A stretch of 64,000 nt of DNA from Sphingopyxis sp. GTDB taxonomy: Bacteria; Pseudomonadota; Alphaproteobacteria; Sphingomonadales; Sphingomonadaceae. The notes beneath the pieces are model-generated. The model ran no database searches and was not told the origin of the DNA. It was given only the letters and a program-made list of their open reading frames with translations. Where the stretch lies: positions 30,594-94,593 of the forward strand of contig PNNB01000079.1 in assembly GCA_013823985.1 (NCBI GenBank). Direction: 5' to 3'. A program made the position numbers and the translations under genes. Below are positions 16,714 to 26,574 of the stretch, piece by piece (position 1 is the first letter of the stretch; each line of letters starts with the position of its first letter).

Positions 16714-18207
16714 CTATGTACGGTGGAGCAGATGGTTGACCGCCGCATCCATTTGATTGTCCGATCCGTCGGCTATCGCCTTGGCTGATTGGGGTACTGC
16801 GATGTCGGGGCTCAAGCCTGCGTCCGGCTTTGGGTCTTGCGGGAAATAGCCGATCAGCGGCACATCAAACTCGATCCCTGATTCCGGCAGTCGGGCGAAG
16901 AAAAAGGCACCGCCATTTATGCCGCGCTGGTTTCCGCCAGTTGCCTCTCCAATCAATGTGCCAAGGCCGAGTTGCTTGGTGAGCGATGCGAATTGGAACG
17001 TCGCGCTGCTATTCTGTGCGCTGGTTAATACCGCCATCGGCGTTGTGACTCGTGGGCCTTTTGCAGCCAATATCCCATCGTCGTCCCACCGCTTCAATTT
17101 GTAAAAGCGGTTGTTAAGTGGCTCCACCTGATCGCCCCAATTGCGGAAGCTATCATCCCATGTGTCGAGATAACGGTCCAGATGCTCAGGCGTTTTCTGG
17201 TAGCGGACAAGACGGTCTGCACGTGGTTTGATGATATCCATACCAGCCATCCGGGAAAGCAGGACGTCGCCACAATCAAGGCCACCCTCATTCTCCCTGA
17301 TGTCGACAATCAAACCTTTAGCGCCTGATAAGCGGTCCAACCGGTCATTGAGCCAAGCTTCCCACTTCCACGCGCTGTTGTACAGCGCCCACCCATCCAT
17401 CTTGAGGACGGCAATGCCATCGGGCCGCATCGTCCATTCCCACACCGGACCGTCACCTCTGTAGTCCGGGGCTTTGTAGAAGGATTGCCGGTCCGCAAGT
17501 GTGAGCGCAGGCAAATCAACCCACACGTCCGATGTAGAACGGGGCAAGCGCATCCGCAGGCGGTGGAATCCTTCTTTGGGTTCTCCTTTCGAGCTTCCGG
17601 GAGCCCCATAGATCAGGCCATGGAAAATATCGAATGTCTCCAACTCGTCAGCGCCTGTCATCGACAGCAAGGCACGCCGTTTCGCATCATTATTGCCGTC
17701 CGCCCGAACATAGGGAAGCAAGCGTGCGAGCATAGCTTTCGTAGCAATGCCGTTGACCTCTTTTACGATGGTGCCGCTCGGCAGGCTGTTGGTCCCGCTC
17801 TGGTCCTGCGTCACCACCATCTGATCGCCTATCCATTTGAACGCGAACGGCAGGCGAGTGCGCCGGTCAAACAGGTCGGCTTTCACCTGTTTCGTCTGGT
17901 TGAAAAAATTGGCGTAGCTGTGTCCGCATTTGATCGTCGCCAGAAAGCGGGAAAGGTGGAGATATCGGGACCACAGGTCAGGGAGGTCCGGCCATATTCG
18001 CTCTAGCTTGCTTAGCGCCTGATCAATCGTCTTAGGGCTGTTGTACCTGTAGAGACCCGGATGGAGCGTCGACACGATTTCACGCAAAAGGGCGATATCG
18101 CCTGGCGTGGAAACGGATGCGGTGGCGCGTGCCGCGCTTGGGAAGGACGCAGCGGTGGCTAGGACAGTGCCTGCGCCTTGGGCGAGAAAGTGGCGGCGGT
18201 TCATCAT
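16714..18207 (-). CDS. S41 family peptidase, Tat-exported
   Basis: A 497-residue protein with a twin-arginine start (NRRHFLAQG) and hydrophobic region to about 30. The C-terminal half shows the S41 (tail-specific/C-terminal processing) fold: GLIVDIRENEGGLDCGD near 305-320, then VLTSAQNSSATFQFASL near 395-410 carrying the likely serine nucleophile, and IGEATGGNQRG. No PDZ domain is obvious. It lies downstream of a membrane AraC regulator and an M20 peptidase on the same strand. The substrate is unknown. Confidence 0.87.
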   Translation of the reverse strand: MMNRRHFLAQGAGTVLATAASFPSAARATASVSTPGDIALLREIVSTLHPGLYRYNSPKTIDQALSKLERIWPDLPDLWSRYLHLSRFLATIKCGHSYANFFNQTKQVKADLFDRRTRLPFAFKWIGDQMVVTQDQSGTNSLPSGTIVKEVNGIATKAMLARLLPYVRADGNNDAKRRALLSMTGADELETFDIFHGLIYGAPGSSKGEPKEGFHRLRMRLPRSTSDVWVDLPALTLADRQSFYKAPDYRGDGPVWEWTMRPDGIAVLKMDGWALYNSAWKWEAWLNDRLDRLSGAKGLIVDIRENEGGLDCGDVLLSRMAGMDIIKPRADRLVRYQKTPEHLDRYLDTWDDSFRNWGDQVEPLNNRFYKLKRWDDDGILAAKGPRVTTPMAVLTSAQNSSATFQFASLTKQLGLGTLIGEATGGNQRGINGGAFFFARLPESGIEFDVPLIGYFPQDPKPDAGLSPDIAVPQSAKAIADGSDNQMDAAVNHLLHRT

Positions 18208-18288
18208 GCTTCGATCCTTTTAACGAATGACCGCTCTGATCTGACAAATCTGTGCCGACTATTCGCCTCAGAATATGGGATCATATGA

Positions 18289-19407
18289 TTATTCGTGTTT
18301 TGAGACCTGCCGCTTACGCCACTCAGACGGCGCCATTCCGAAGGTTGCCGTAAAGGCGCGGTTGAAGCTTGCCTTCGAACTGAAACCTGCTTCGAGCGCG
18401 AGGTCCAACAAATCGTCTTTACGTCCCTGCGCCATCATCCCGGCAACGCGGCGTGCCCGCAGGTCGTTGACAAAGGTTGCAAAGTTAACGCCCAACCCTT
18501 CATTGATGGCGCGGGATAAGTGGCCGCTGTTGGTCCCCAGCTTTCGTGCCAGTGCGGCAAGCGACAAATCCGGATCGGACGCCCAGTCTTCCGCTTTCAC
18601 CTTATCGGCCCACAATTTGCCGAGCTCCGCCCAGTCGCGCGGCGGCGGAAGTGTGTCGGCGGTGGCTCGAAGATTTGAAAGCGGAGGAAAGGACAAGACC
18701 GAATGGCGCCACGCCTCGATGCCCAGATACAGTGCGAACGCACCAATGGCGATATAGAGCCACATCAGGCCCGTATAACCCAAGGGCGACAGCAAATCCC
18801 AAACCAGGAAGCTTGTCCAGATGAGCAGGAGCAGCGCGAGCGCCGCAATGGCGTTGCCTAGCCAGAGTGCGGCATAACGATGTCCGTCGGAACGGGCGGC
18901 TGCCAATGCGGCGCGATAGGTTTGCAGAAGTCGGAGGCTGGCGTAGCAATAACAGCAAAGTCCGATCACGATGCCAATGCTGGTGATCCACGTAAGGGCA
19001 GGTGATGCAAGATCAGCCCAGAGCATCTTCAGCGTGAACGGCAAGAGGAAGCTTGCTGTGTAGAACACAAACTGCAAGGCAGCCGGGATCAAGTGCCACC
19101 CGCCCTTGTCGGGCCATTTACCGTTTACGAGCGCATAGGCGTAAAGATAAAAGAGCGGCGCGACGGCAAGGCTTATCTGGAATGGTGCGAAGGTGAGCCA
19201 CATCCATTTGTCATAAAAGCCTGCGAAACCGATCAACCAGGGGATCAATATTCCTGCCAATACGATGAGCAAGGCCGCCATCGTGCGGTTTGCGACCCTG
19301 TTTTGAAGCACCCGCGTCAGCGATAATGCGAGCAACAGGAGTTGTGCAAACATGACGGACAGAAGGGCGGTGCGCCATCCAAAAGTGAGCCCGTCCAGCA
19401 ACGCCAT
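18289..19407 (-). CDS. Membrane-anchored AraC family transcriptional regulator
   Basis: A 372-residue protein. About residues 10-230 contain seven hydrophobic helices and about 265-368 an AraC helix-turn-helix domain (LARKLGTNSGHLSRAINEG, then LALEAGFSSKASFNRAFTATFGMAPSEWRK). The design suggests a membrane-embedded sensor joined to DNA binding; ligand unknown. The M20 peptidase gene ends 12 bases upstream, indicating one transcript; the S41 peptidase follows about 80 bases downstream. Confidence 0.9.
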   Translation of the reverse strand: MALLDGLTFGWRTALLSVMFAQLLLLALSLTRVLQNRVANRTMAALLIVLAGILIPWLIGFAGFYDKWMWLTFAPFQISLAVAPLFYLYAYALVNGKWPDKGGWHLIPAALQFVFYTASFLLPFTLKMLWADLASPALTWITSIGIVIGLCCYCYASLRLLQTYRAALAAARSDGHRYAALWLGNAIAALALLLLIWTSFLVWDLLSPLGYTGLMWLYIAIGAFALYLGIEAWRHSVLSFPPLSNLRATADTLPPPRDWAELGKLWADKVKAEDWASDPDLSLAALARKLGTNSGHLSRAINEGLGVNFATFVNDLRARRVAGMMAQGRKDDLLDLALEAGFSSKASFNRAFTATFGMAPSEWRKRQVSKHE

Positions 19408-19419
19408 GCGTGTTGGGTT

Positions 19420-20736
19420 CTATTGCGCTTTTTCGCGCGATAGCCGGGTCATCAGGATCGCGGCGCGCTTGGCTTGCCGCCTTATGCTGTCCAGATCCAC
19501 AGTCTCGCCGGGTGCATGGTCGCCGCGGCTGTAGGTGCCGAGCCCCACGAGGCCATCAACATCATTGGCCACAAAGCTGATATCTCCAGCGCCTCTTTTG
19601 AGCGGATCGAGCGGTGCTTGCTCACCAAGACCCAGGTGGCGATTGACCGCGTTCAACTTGCCAAGCAACGCCTTATTGCCTTCGGTCGGGGCCATGGCGG
19701 GATAGCTGCCGGGGTCGAAGCTGATCTTCGCTGATGTTTTGGGTGCCGATGCAGCCACGATGTCGACCATCTTGGCGCGAACACGTGCGCTCTGGTCTTC
19801 GGACAAAGTGCGGAAATCGCCGCGGGCCAGGGCGATGCCGGGGATGATATTGGTTTTGCCCTTGGCAACCGCGCGCACACCGTCACCGTCTACCACAGCC
19901 TCTTGTCCGGCGGCGATCAGGCCGACGTTGAAGGTTAGATTTGGCTCGGGCAGTTCGGTACGGAACCGGTGGAGGATGCGCGCCAGCTCAAAGGCGGCGC
20001 CATCGCCATATGTGCCATCGAATATCAGCGAACTGTGTCCGGTGACGCCAGACACTTCCAGCTTCCAACTGTTGGAAGACCGCCGCGCGATCACACCCAT
20101 ATCCTTGCCGTTCTCGATCGACAGACCTTCAAAATCGAGCGCGACATCGGCCGCCTTGCCCGCAGCGATCAGGGGCGCCCGGGTCACTTCGATGGGGTCG
20201 CCCGAGTCTTCTTCGTCACCGGTCATGTGAATTTCGATATGTGCATTTTTCAGCGTCCCCGCCGCTTGCATGGCGCGCAAGGCCGCCACGATAACGACCA
20301 TACCGCCTTTGTCATCGCCGGCGCCGGGACCTTCGGCTTGCTGACCCTTACGGACGAATTTCTGGAACGGGCTATCGGGTTCAAATACAGTGTCGAGATG
20401 CGCGATCAGCAGCAGCTTTTTCGTGCCCTTTTTGCCTGCCTTCTTCGCCACCAGATGGCCCGACCTTTTGGCCTTTGCCATATCTATCCATTCGACATTG
20501 AAGCCCAGCGGTTCGAGTTCAGCGCGCATCATTTCCGACACAGCTTTGACGCCGGCAAAATTCATCGTCCCGCTATTCTGGTTCACCAGCTTTTGAAGCA
20601 AGGCAACCGAGCGTTCATATTCGGCGTCGATCGTCTTCGTCATTTTGGATTCTTGCGCTGTCAATTGTGCCGATGCGGGGGATGCCAACATCAGTGCAGC
20701 GCCAAAAAGGCCAAGCGTAACCGCACGGAATTTCAT
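19420..20736 (-). CDS. M20/M25/M40 family metallopeptidase
   Basis: A 438-residue zinc hydrolase with a signal peptide (residues 1-23, ending ASAQ). Metal-ligand regions are visible: LLIAHLDTVF near 110-120, GAGDDKGGMVV near 137-147, and MTGDEEDSGD near 172-181. The bacterial dimerisation domain occupies about 205-320. It resembles the carboxypeptidase G2/glutamate carboxypeptidase branch and probably acts in the periplasm on peptides or N-acyl amino acids. It heads the peptidase-AraC-peptidase set. Confidence 0.88.
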   Translation of the reverse strand: MKFRAVTLGLFGAALMLASPASAQLTAQESKMTKTIDAEYERSVALLQKLVNQNSGTMNFAGVKAVSEMMRAELEPLGFNVEWIDMAKAKRSGHLVAKKAGKKGTKKLLLIAHLDTVFEPDSPFQKFVRKGQQAEGPGAGDDKGGMVVIVAALRAMQAAGTLKNAHIEIHMTGDEEDSGDPIEVTRAPLIAAGKAADVALDFEGLSIENGKDMGVIARRSSNSWKLEVSGVTGHSSLIFDGTYGDGAAFELARILHRFRTELPEPNLTFNVGLIAAGQEAVVDGDGVRAVAKGKTNIIPGIALARGDFRTLSEDQSARVRAKMVDIVAASAPKTSAKISFDPGSYPAMAPTEGNKALLGKLNAVNRHLGLGEQAPLDPLKRGAGDISFVANDVDGLVGLGTYSRGDHAPGETVDLDSIRRQAKRAAILMTRLSREKAQ

Positions 20737-20893
20737 AGAGAGCTCCTGATGAACATGTCGCAGATGTGCCCTGCTTTACCGCGGCGGGCAAGCCACTTCC
20801 CGATGCTGGCCCTAACGACAGTGCGTTGAAGCGGAACATTGGGGCGATGAAGCGATTATCCCAACACTACGCTTCTTAGAAAAGAGAATAATC

Positions 20894-21937
20894 ATGAAAA
20901 GCCACATATTTAAGGCAGGCATCGCGCTCGCCCTTTTGACGCCTTCCATTGCCATGGCGCAGGATGACGGATGCCGCCGGGATAGCTCGGGCCGCATTGT
21001 CGGCACCGTCGTTGGTGCAGGTGCTGGCGGTGTGCTCGGTAACGTCATTGCTGGCCGCGGCGACAAGACCGAAGGCACGATCATCGGTGGCATCATCGGT
21101 GCTGTTATCGGTAACCAGGTGTCCAAGTCAGACCGTGGCGATTGCCGCAGCGCCTATGGCTATTACGACCAGAATGGTCGTTGGCATGCTACCGGCGTCA
21201 ACAGCGCCGAAGCTCGCGGTTATTATGACCGGGACGGCCAGTGGGTCGACGGTCAGCCCAATGGCTATTATGACAATGGACGCTGGGTAACCGCGAACAG
21301 CAATTCCGATGGTAGCGGCTACACTGACCGTGACGGGCACTGGGTTCCAGCCGCATCGGCTGGTTATTATGACCGCAATGGCCGCTGGGTTGGCGGAACA
21401 GCGACGGGATATTATGACACCAACGGCCGTTGGGTAGCTGGTCCGACACGTGGCCGTTATGATGCCCGTGGTCGCTGGATTGCCGGTGACAATGGCTATG
21501 CGACTGAAGCCAATGGCAGCTGGAGCAGCATCGAGCAGCCGGGCTATTATGACAACAATGGTCGTTGGCGGGCCGGTAAGGTCTATGGTTACTATGATTC
21601 CAGAGGCCGCTGGGTGGCTACCCGAAATGACGGTTATGGTGACAACACCAACTATCAGCCCGGCGATGGCCAGTATAATATGGCCCAGATGCCGACCGAC
21701 ATTCCGACCCGTATCAGCTGGCTTCGCGAATATGTCCGCTCGGCCGAGCAGGCGCGCCGCATTGACAGGGCTGATGCCAGCTATGCCCGCAATGAATTGA
21801 GGGCGATTGAAAGCCAGAACCGGATGTTTAACCGCGATGGTCGGTTTACGCAGCGGGAAGAACGGACCGTTGACAAGCGTCTGGACCGTTTGACCAAGCG
21901 TCTGGACCGCAACTGGACCCAAGCCCGGGCTTACTGA
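20894..21937 (+). CDS. Glycine-zipper protein with tandem YYD-x-x-GRW repeats
   Basis: A 347-residue exported protein. Residues 1-22 are a signal peptide (AMAQDD); about 34-75 a glycine-zipper double membrane-like motif (GTVVGAGAGGVLGN, GGIIGAVIGNQV) as in 17-kDa surface antigen/YMGG-like proteins. About 80-245 contains nine to ten copies of a 13-15-residue unit around GYYDxNGRWVAG, one of them degenerate (YATEANGSW). The tail (260-347) is charged and helical. Repeats are tandem and similar at DNA level, so copy number may vary among strains. Likely envelope-associated; function unknown. Confidence 0.82.
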   Translation: MKSHIFKAGIALALLTPSIAMAQDDGCRRDSSGRIVGTVVGAGAGGVLGNVIAGRGDKTEGTIIGGIIGAVIGNQVSKSDRGDCRSAYGYYDQNGRWHATGVNSAEARGYYDRDGQWVDGQPNGYYDNGRWVTANSNSDGSGYTDRDGHWVPAASAGYYDRNGRWVGGTATGYYDTNGRWVAGPTRGRYDARGRWIAGDNGYATEANGSWSSIEQPGYYDNNGRWRAGKVYGYYDSRGRWVATRNDGYGDNTNYQPGDGQYNMAQMPTDIPTRISWLREYVRSAEQARRIDRADASYARNELRAIESQNRMFNRDGRFTQREERTVDKRLDRLTKRLDRNWTQARAY

Positions 21938-21942
21938 TCGAA

Positions 21943-21974
21943 AAGGCCCGGCGGTCCCCCAACCACCGGGCCTT
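21943..21974. terminator. Shared terminator between the repeat protein and glnA
   Basis: AAGGCCCGG pairs with CCGGGCCTT around a 14-base loop. On the minus strand it is followed by TTTT, so it best serves glnA; it may also act on the convergent plus-strand gene. Confidence 0.75.
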
Positions 21975-21998
21975 CAGCTATCGATCGGATGCGTTCGA

Positions 21999-23411
21999 TC
22001 AGTAGCTGTAATACATGTCGAACTCGACAGGCGACGGCGTCATTTCCCAACGGGCGACGTCTTCCATCTTGAGGTCGATATAGGCTTCGATCTGGTCCTT
22101 GGTGAACACGTCACCCTTGAGCAGATAGTCATGGTCCGCCGCCAGGCTTTCCAATGCTTCGCGCAAGGAACCGCAGACGGTTGGCACTTCGGCCAGTTCT
22201 GCGGGCGGCAGATCATAGAGGTTCTTGTCCATCGCTTCGCCCGGGTGGATTTTGTTCTGGATGCCGTCGAGGCCAGCCATAAACAGCGCCGCATAAGCGA
22301 GATAGGGGTTGGCCATCGCGTCGGGGAAGCGGACTTCCACGCGCTTGGCTTTTGCGCCTGCGCCATAGGGAATGCGGCACGATGCCGAACGGTTGCGTGC
22401 CGAATAGGCAAGCAGAACGGGTGCTTCATAACCCGGCACCAGACGCTTGTAGCTGTTGGTGGTCGGGTTGGTGAAAGCGTTCACCGACTTGGCATGCTTG
22501 ATGATGCCGCCGATGAAGTAGAGGCACATTTCCGACAGACCGGCATAGCCGTCGCCTGCGAACAAAGGCGTCTTGCCATTCCAGATCGACAGGTGGGTGT
22601 GCATCCCCGAACCATTGTCTTCCTTGATCGGCTTCGGCATGAACGTTGCGGTCTTGCCATAGGCATGGGCTACCTGATGCACGACATATTTGTAGATCTG
22701 CATACGGTCAGCGGTCTGGGTCAGCGTGCCGAAGGTCAGGCCAAGCTCATGCTGGGCCGAGGCCACTTCATGGTGATGCTTGTCGCACGGCAGGCCCATT
22801 TCGAGCATGGTCGAAACCATCTCGCCACGGATGTCCATGCAGCTATCGACAGGCGCCACGGGGAAGTAACCACCCTTAGCACGTGGGCGGTGGCCCATGT
22901 TGCCGGCTTCATATTTCGTGCCGCTGTTGGTCGGCAGCTCGATATCGTCAATCTTGTAGTAGGACGTGTTGTAGCTGTTTTCGAAACGCACATCGTCGAA
23001 CATGAAGAATTCAGCTTCAGGACCGACATAGACGGTGTCGCCAATGCCCGTGGTCTTCAGATATGCTTCTGCGCGCTTGGCGGTCGAACGCGGGTCGCGG
23101 CTGTAGAGTTCGCCGGTCGAAGGTTCCACGATGTCGCAGAAGATAACCAGCATTGGTGTTGCCGAGAACGGATCGACATAGACGGCGTCGAGGTCAGGCT
23201 TCAGGATCATGTCGGATTCGTTGATGGCTTTCCAACCTTCGATCGACGAACCGTCGAACATCAGGCCGTCTTCCAGCTCGTCTTCGCCAATCACACCCGA
23301 GCACATTGTCAGATGCTGCCACTTGCCCTTAGGGTCAGTGAAGCGGACATCGACCCACTCGATCTCTTCTTCCTTGATACGCTTGATAATATCCTTGGCG
23401 GTCGTGCCCAT
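21999..23411 (-). CDS. glnA: Glutamine synthetase, type I
   Basis: Makes glutamine from glutamate, ammonia and ATP. Starting at 23411 ([16 protein letters not shown]) it is 470 residues, the usual type I length; AAGGAA lies 6 bases before. Motifs seen: [41 protein letters not shown], and the adenylylation region [10 protein letters not shown], indicating the covalently regulated beta form. An upstream in-frame ATG at 23468 would add 19 Lys/Ser-rich residues and overlap the glnB stop; I regard it as non-native. It forms an operon with glnB. Confidence 0.96.
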   Translation of the reverse strand: MGTTAKDIIKRIKEEEIEWVDVRFTDPKGKWQHLTMCSGVIGEDELEDGLMFDGSSIEGWKAINESDMILKPDLDAVYVDPFSATPMLVIFCDIVEPSTGELYSRDPRSTAKRAEAYLKTTGIGDTVYVGPEAEFFMFDDVRFENSYNTSYYKIDDIELPTNSGTKYEAGNMGHRPRAKGGYFPVAPVDSCMDIRGEMVSTMLEMGLPCDKHHHEVASAQHELGLTFGTLTQTADRMQIYKYVVHQVAHAYGKTATFMPKPIKEDNGSGMHTHLSIWNGKTPLFAGDGYAGLSEMCLYFIGGIIKHAKSVNAFTNPTTNSYKRLVPGYEAPVLLAYSARNRSASCRIPYGAGAKAKRVEVRFPDAMANPYLAYAALFMAGLDGIQNKIHPGEAMDKNLYDLPPAELAEVPTVCGSLREALESLAADHDYLLKGDVFTKDQIEAYIDLKMEDVARWEMTPSPVEFDMYYSY

Positions 23412-23457
23412 GTTGCTTTCCTTCTTTGACTTGTCTTTTTTTGACGATTTGGATTTC

Positions 23458-23953
<496 letters not shown>

Positions 23954-24123
23954 ATGGGCAGCAGTTTTCCGTGGGTCCCGGCAGTTTGTTAACGCGGCTG
24001 ATGCTTCAACGCATCTTTTCGCATACGGCAAAAATTGTTTGGTTGGTTGCATGCCCTTACAGCCCCTGGGCGGATACCGATGTCCCGCCCAGTCCAGCAG
24101 ACCAAAACCTACAATTCAACCGC

Positions 24124-26313
24124 CTAGCGGGCGGGCTTTACGCCCCCGCCAAGTCCTGCGTCATTGGCCTTGGCATAATGGGCACGGCTGATGACATAGG
24201 CGCGCATTTGCTCGGCTTCCTTGGGTGTCAGGACCGAGGCAAAGCTGACCATGCCATTGCCTTTCAGCACGCCTTCAATGACGACCGATTTCCACGTAGC
24301 TTCATCCGCAATAGCTGCCGATTTCCGCAGGTCGGGCAATACGCCGTTTCCGACCGCACCGGGGCCGTGGCAGACCAGGCAATAGCGCTGGAAGTTCGAC
24401 TGGCCCGCTGCGATGTCGGCAGGGGTTCCGAACTTGGCCGGCGGATCCCAGACATAGCCGGGCGTTTCGGGCAGCGCGGGCAGGGCGACCTTGCCACCCA
24501 GTTTCAGCACGATCAGACGCGGGATATTGGGCACCGCCGAGCTCGCCGAACCGGCATAGCCCGACACCAGTGGGAAGGCCCCGCCCTTGCTGGTCAGGAA
24601 GGCAACATATTGTTCGCCATCGACACTATAGGTCGAGGCACCGGAAAGGACACCCGACTGCACATTAAGGTTGAGCAATTGTTTGCCGGTATCTGCCGCA
24701 TAGGCACGGAATTCGCCTAAGGCTGTGCCCTGGAACACCAGATTTCCAGCCGTGGTCATGGTGCCACCATTCCACGATGCGGGATGGTCGACGGTCCATT
24801 TGGCCTTGCCCGTTTTGGGGTCAAAGGCGACCAGCTTGCCCATGGTGGCTGCCTTCACCGCTTTTACGAAATTTGTGTCGTCGGGCAGGTCGGCCGTGGC
24901 CATTGCCCCGCCGGTGTTAAAGCCAAGTGCCTTTCGATCCTGCTCATTGGGCGCAACCGGCGGAAGATAGGCACCGCCGATATACAGCGCCGGAATATAG
25001 ACCAGACTGGTTGCGGGGTTGTAGCTCATCGGATGCCAATTGTGCGCGCCGAGGGCGGACGGGTTCGCCATGTAGAGCTTGCCCGTTTTTTCGTAGCGCG
25101 CCTCGGGCTTTTCAATCGGCCGTCCGGTTTTCAGGTCATAGCCCGATGCCCATGTGATGCCGTCGATAAAGGGATCGGCCGACAGCATCTTGCCGCTGAC
25201 CCGGTCGATGGTGAAGAAAAAGCCGTTTTTCGGTGCGTGGTAGAGGACCTTCACATCCTTGCCGTCGCGCTTTTCGGTGGCGAGGATGATCGGCTGCGTC
25301 GCCGTATAGTCCCAGCTTTCCGCCGGTGTTTCCTGATAATGCCAGACATATTCGCCGGTATCGGGTTTCAGCGCAACGATCGACGACAAAAACAGATTGT
25401 CGCCTTCGCCATTGGAACGGACGCCGTGGTTCCACGGATTGCCATTGCCGACACCAAGATAGAGCTGGTCCAGCTCGGCATCATAGACAATCGCGTCCCA
25501 CACCGTGCCGCCACCGCCACTTTCACGCCAGTCGCCCTTTTTGGGCGTGGCGCTCCATGTTTTGGTTGCGGCGGTTTTCAAAATGTCGTCGCTGGCCGCG
25601 CCGTCCGGCTCGCCCTTGGGATTGGGGGTGGTGTAGAAACGCCACGCCTGTTTGCCGGTTGCGGCATCATAGGCGGTGACATAGCCGCGCGCGCCGAACT
25701 CTGCACCGCCAAAGCCGATGACGACCTTGTCCTTTACGACGCGCGGCACGCCGGTGATGGTGCCGTTCGATTTCAGGTCGAGCGTCTGCGCGCTCCACAA
25801 TTGCTTGCCGGTGGCGGCGTCGAGCGAAATCAGACGGCCATCAATCGTGCCGACAAAGACGCTGCCTTTCCAGAAGGCAACACCGCGGTTGACGACGTCG
25901 CAACAGGCCTTCACCCCGCGGGCCTTGTCCACTTGCGGATCAAAGCTCCACAGCGGCTTGCCGGTCTTGGCGTCGAAGGCGAGAACCTTGGACCATGCGG
26001 TCGACACGAACATCTTGCCATCGACCACCACAGGTGTGGCTTCCTGTCCGCGCGCATCGGGTAGATCCGCGAACCAGGCAATGCCCAGATCCTTCACATT
26101 GTCGGCGTTAATCTGGGTCAGCGGGCTGTGGCGTTGTTCATTATAGTTGAAGCCGGTCATGGCCCAGTTGGACCCGTCTCCACCGGTTTTCAGATAATCG
26201 CCGTCAATCGCGGCAAAACCGGGGACGTCCGTTGGTCCGTCCGTATTCTGGCACGAACCCGTCATCACCATTAGCCCCGCCGCAGCAGCCACCAGCCCAA
26301 GTTTTTTGATCAT
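24124..26313 (-). CDS. PQQ-dependent alcohol dehydrogenase with C-terminal heme c
   Basis: Periplasmic quinohemoprotein that oxidises alcohols. The 729-residue protein starts with a lipoprotein-like signal (MTGSCQN, cysteine near 21). An eight-bladed PQQ propeller covers about 45-600: adjacent cysteines in GVKACCDVVNRG (disulfide at PQQ), several W-rich tryptophan-docking motifs, and SWDYTATQP. The C-terminal cytochrome domain has CLVCHGPG near 648. This is the type II quinohemoprotein ethanol dehydrogenase layout. No PQQ synthesis genes or separate cytochrome are beside it. Confidence 0.92.
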   Translation of the reverse strand: MIKKLGLVAAAAGLMVMTGSCQNTDGPTDVPGFAAIDGDYLKTGGDGSNWAMTGFNYNEQRHSPLTQINADNVKDLGIAWFADLPDARGQEATPVVVDGKMFVSTAWSKVLAFDAKTGKPLWSFDPQVDKARGVKACCDVVNRGVAFWKGSVFVGTIDGRLISLDAATGKQLWSAQTLDLKSNGTITGVPRVVKDKVVIGFGGAEFGARGYVTAYDAATGKQAWRFYTTPNPKGEPDGAASDDILKTAATKTWSATPKKGDWRESGGGGTVWDAIVYDAELDQLYLGVGNGNPWNHGVRSNGEGDNLFLSSIVALKPDTGEYVWHYQETPAESWDYTATQPIILATEKRDGKDVKVLYHAPKNGFFFTIDRVSGKMLSADPFIDGITWASGYDLKTGRPIEKPEARYEKTGKLYMANPSALGAHNWHPMSYNPATSLVYIPALYIGGAYLPPVAPNEQDRKALGFNTGGAMATADLPDDTNFVKAVKAATMGKLVAFDPKTGKAKWTVDHPASWNGGTMTTAGNLVFQGTALGEFRAYAADTGKQLLNLNVQSGVLSGASTYSVDGEQYVAFLTSKGGAFPLVSGYAGSASSAVPNIPRLIVLKLGGKVALPALPETPGYVWDPPAKFGTPADIAAGQSNFQRYCLVCHGPGAVGNGVLPDLRKSAAIADEATWKSVVIEGVLKGNGMVSFASVLTPKEAEQMRAYVISRAHYAKANDAGLGGGVKPAR

Positions 26314-26429
26314 AATGTCTCTCCCAGGATCGGAAGCTATGCGCGCAAAGTCGGTTCGTCCAGTGGGAATTTAAGTGGGCGGTTAAGTTGGGGTTGGTTA
26401 CATCCCCTAAGGGGTCTGGCGCATAACAT

Positions 26430-26550
26430 TTCCTCTCCCGTTGGGAGAGGATACGAAGCCTTGGCCGAAAGGCCTAGGCGCAGTTGGTGAGGGGCTCCAC
26501 GATGAGGTTCGCGCGCCAACGCCCCCTCTCCCCAAAAGGTGAGAGGAAAA
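26430..26550. repeat. Palindromic dispersed repeat element (MITE-like)
   Basis: A 121-base non-coding unit between the alcohol dehydrogenase and DJ-1 genes. It begins TTTCCTCTCCC and ends GGTGAGAGGAAA, giving imperfect terminal inverted repeats. Inside are hairpins CCTCTCCC/GGGAGAGG (26432-26450) and CCTTGGCC/GGCCTAGG (26459-26478), and CCCTCTCCCC/GTGAGAGG near the right end. Such palindromic units occur in many copies in sphingomonad and related alphaproteobacterial genomes (recollection, not searched). Confidence 0.6.
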
Positions 26551-26574
26551 TCACTGCCGACTTCACAATAACTG

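Noticed and set aside
21130..21650. Repeat array considered as CRISPR
   Set aside because: Repeats are in frame and coding (YYD-x-x-GRW), with no constant repeat/spacer pattern.
22131..23429. 432-residue plus-strand frame opposite glnA
   Set aside because: No recognised domain; high-GC third-position bias opens antisense frames opposite glnA.
24784..26064. 426-residue plus-strand frame opposite the PQQ dehydrogenase
   Set aside because: Antisense shadow of a strongly supported gene.
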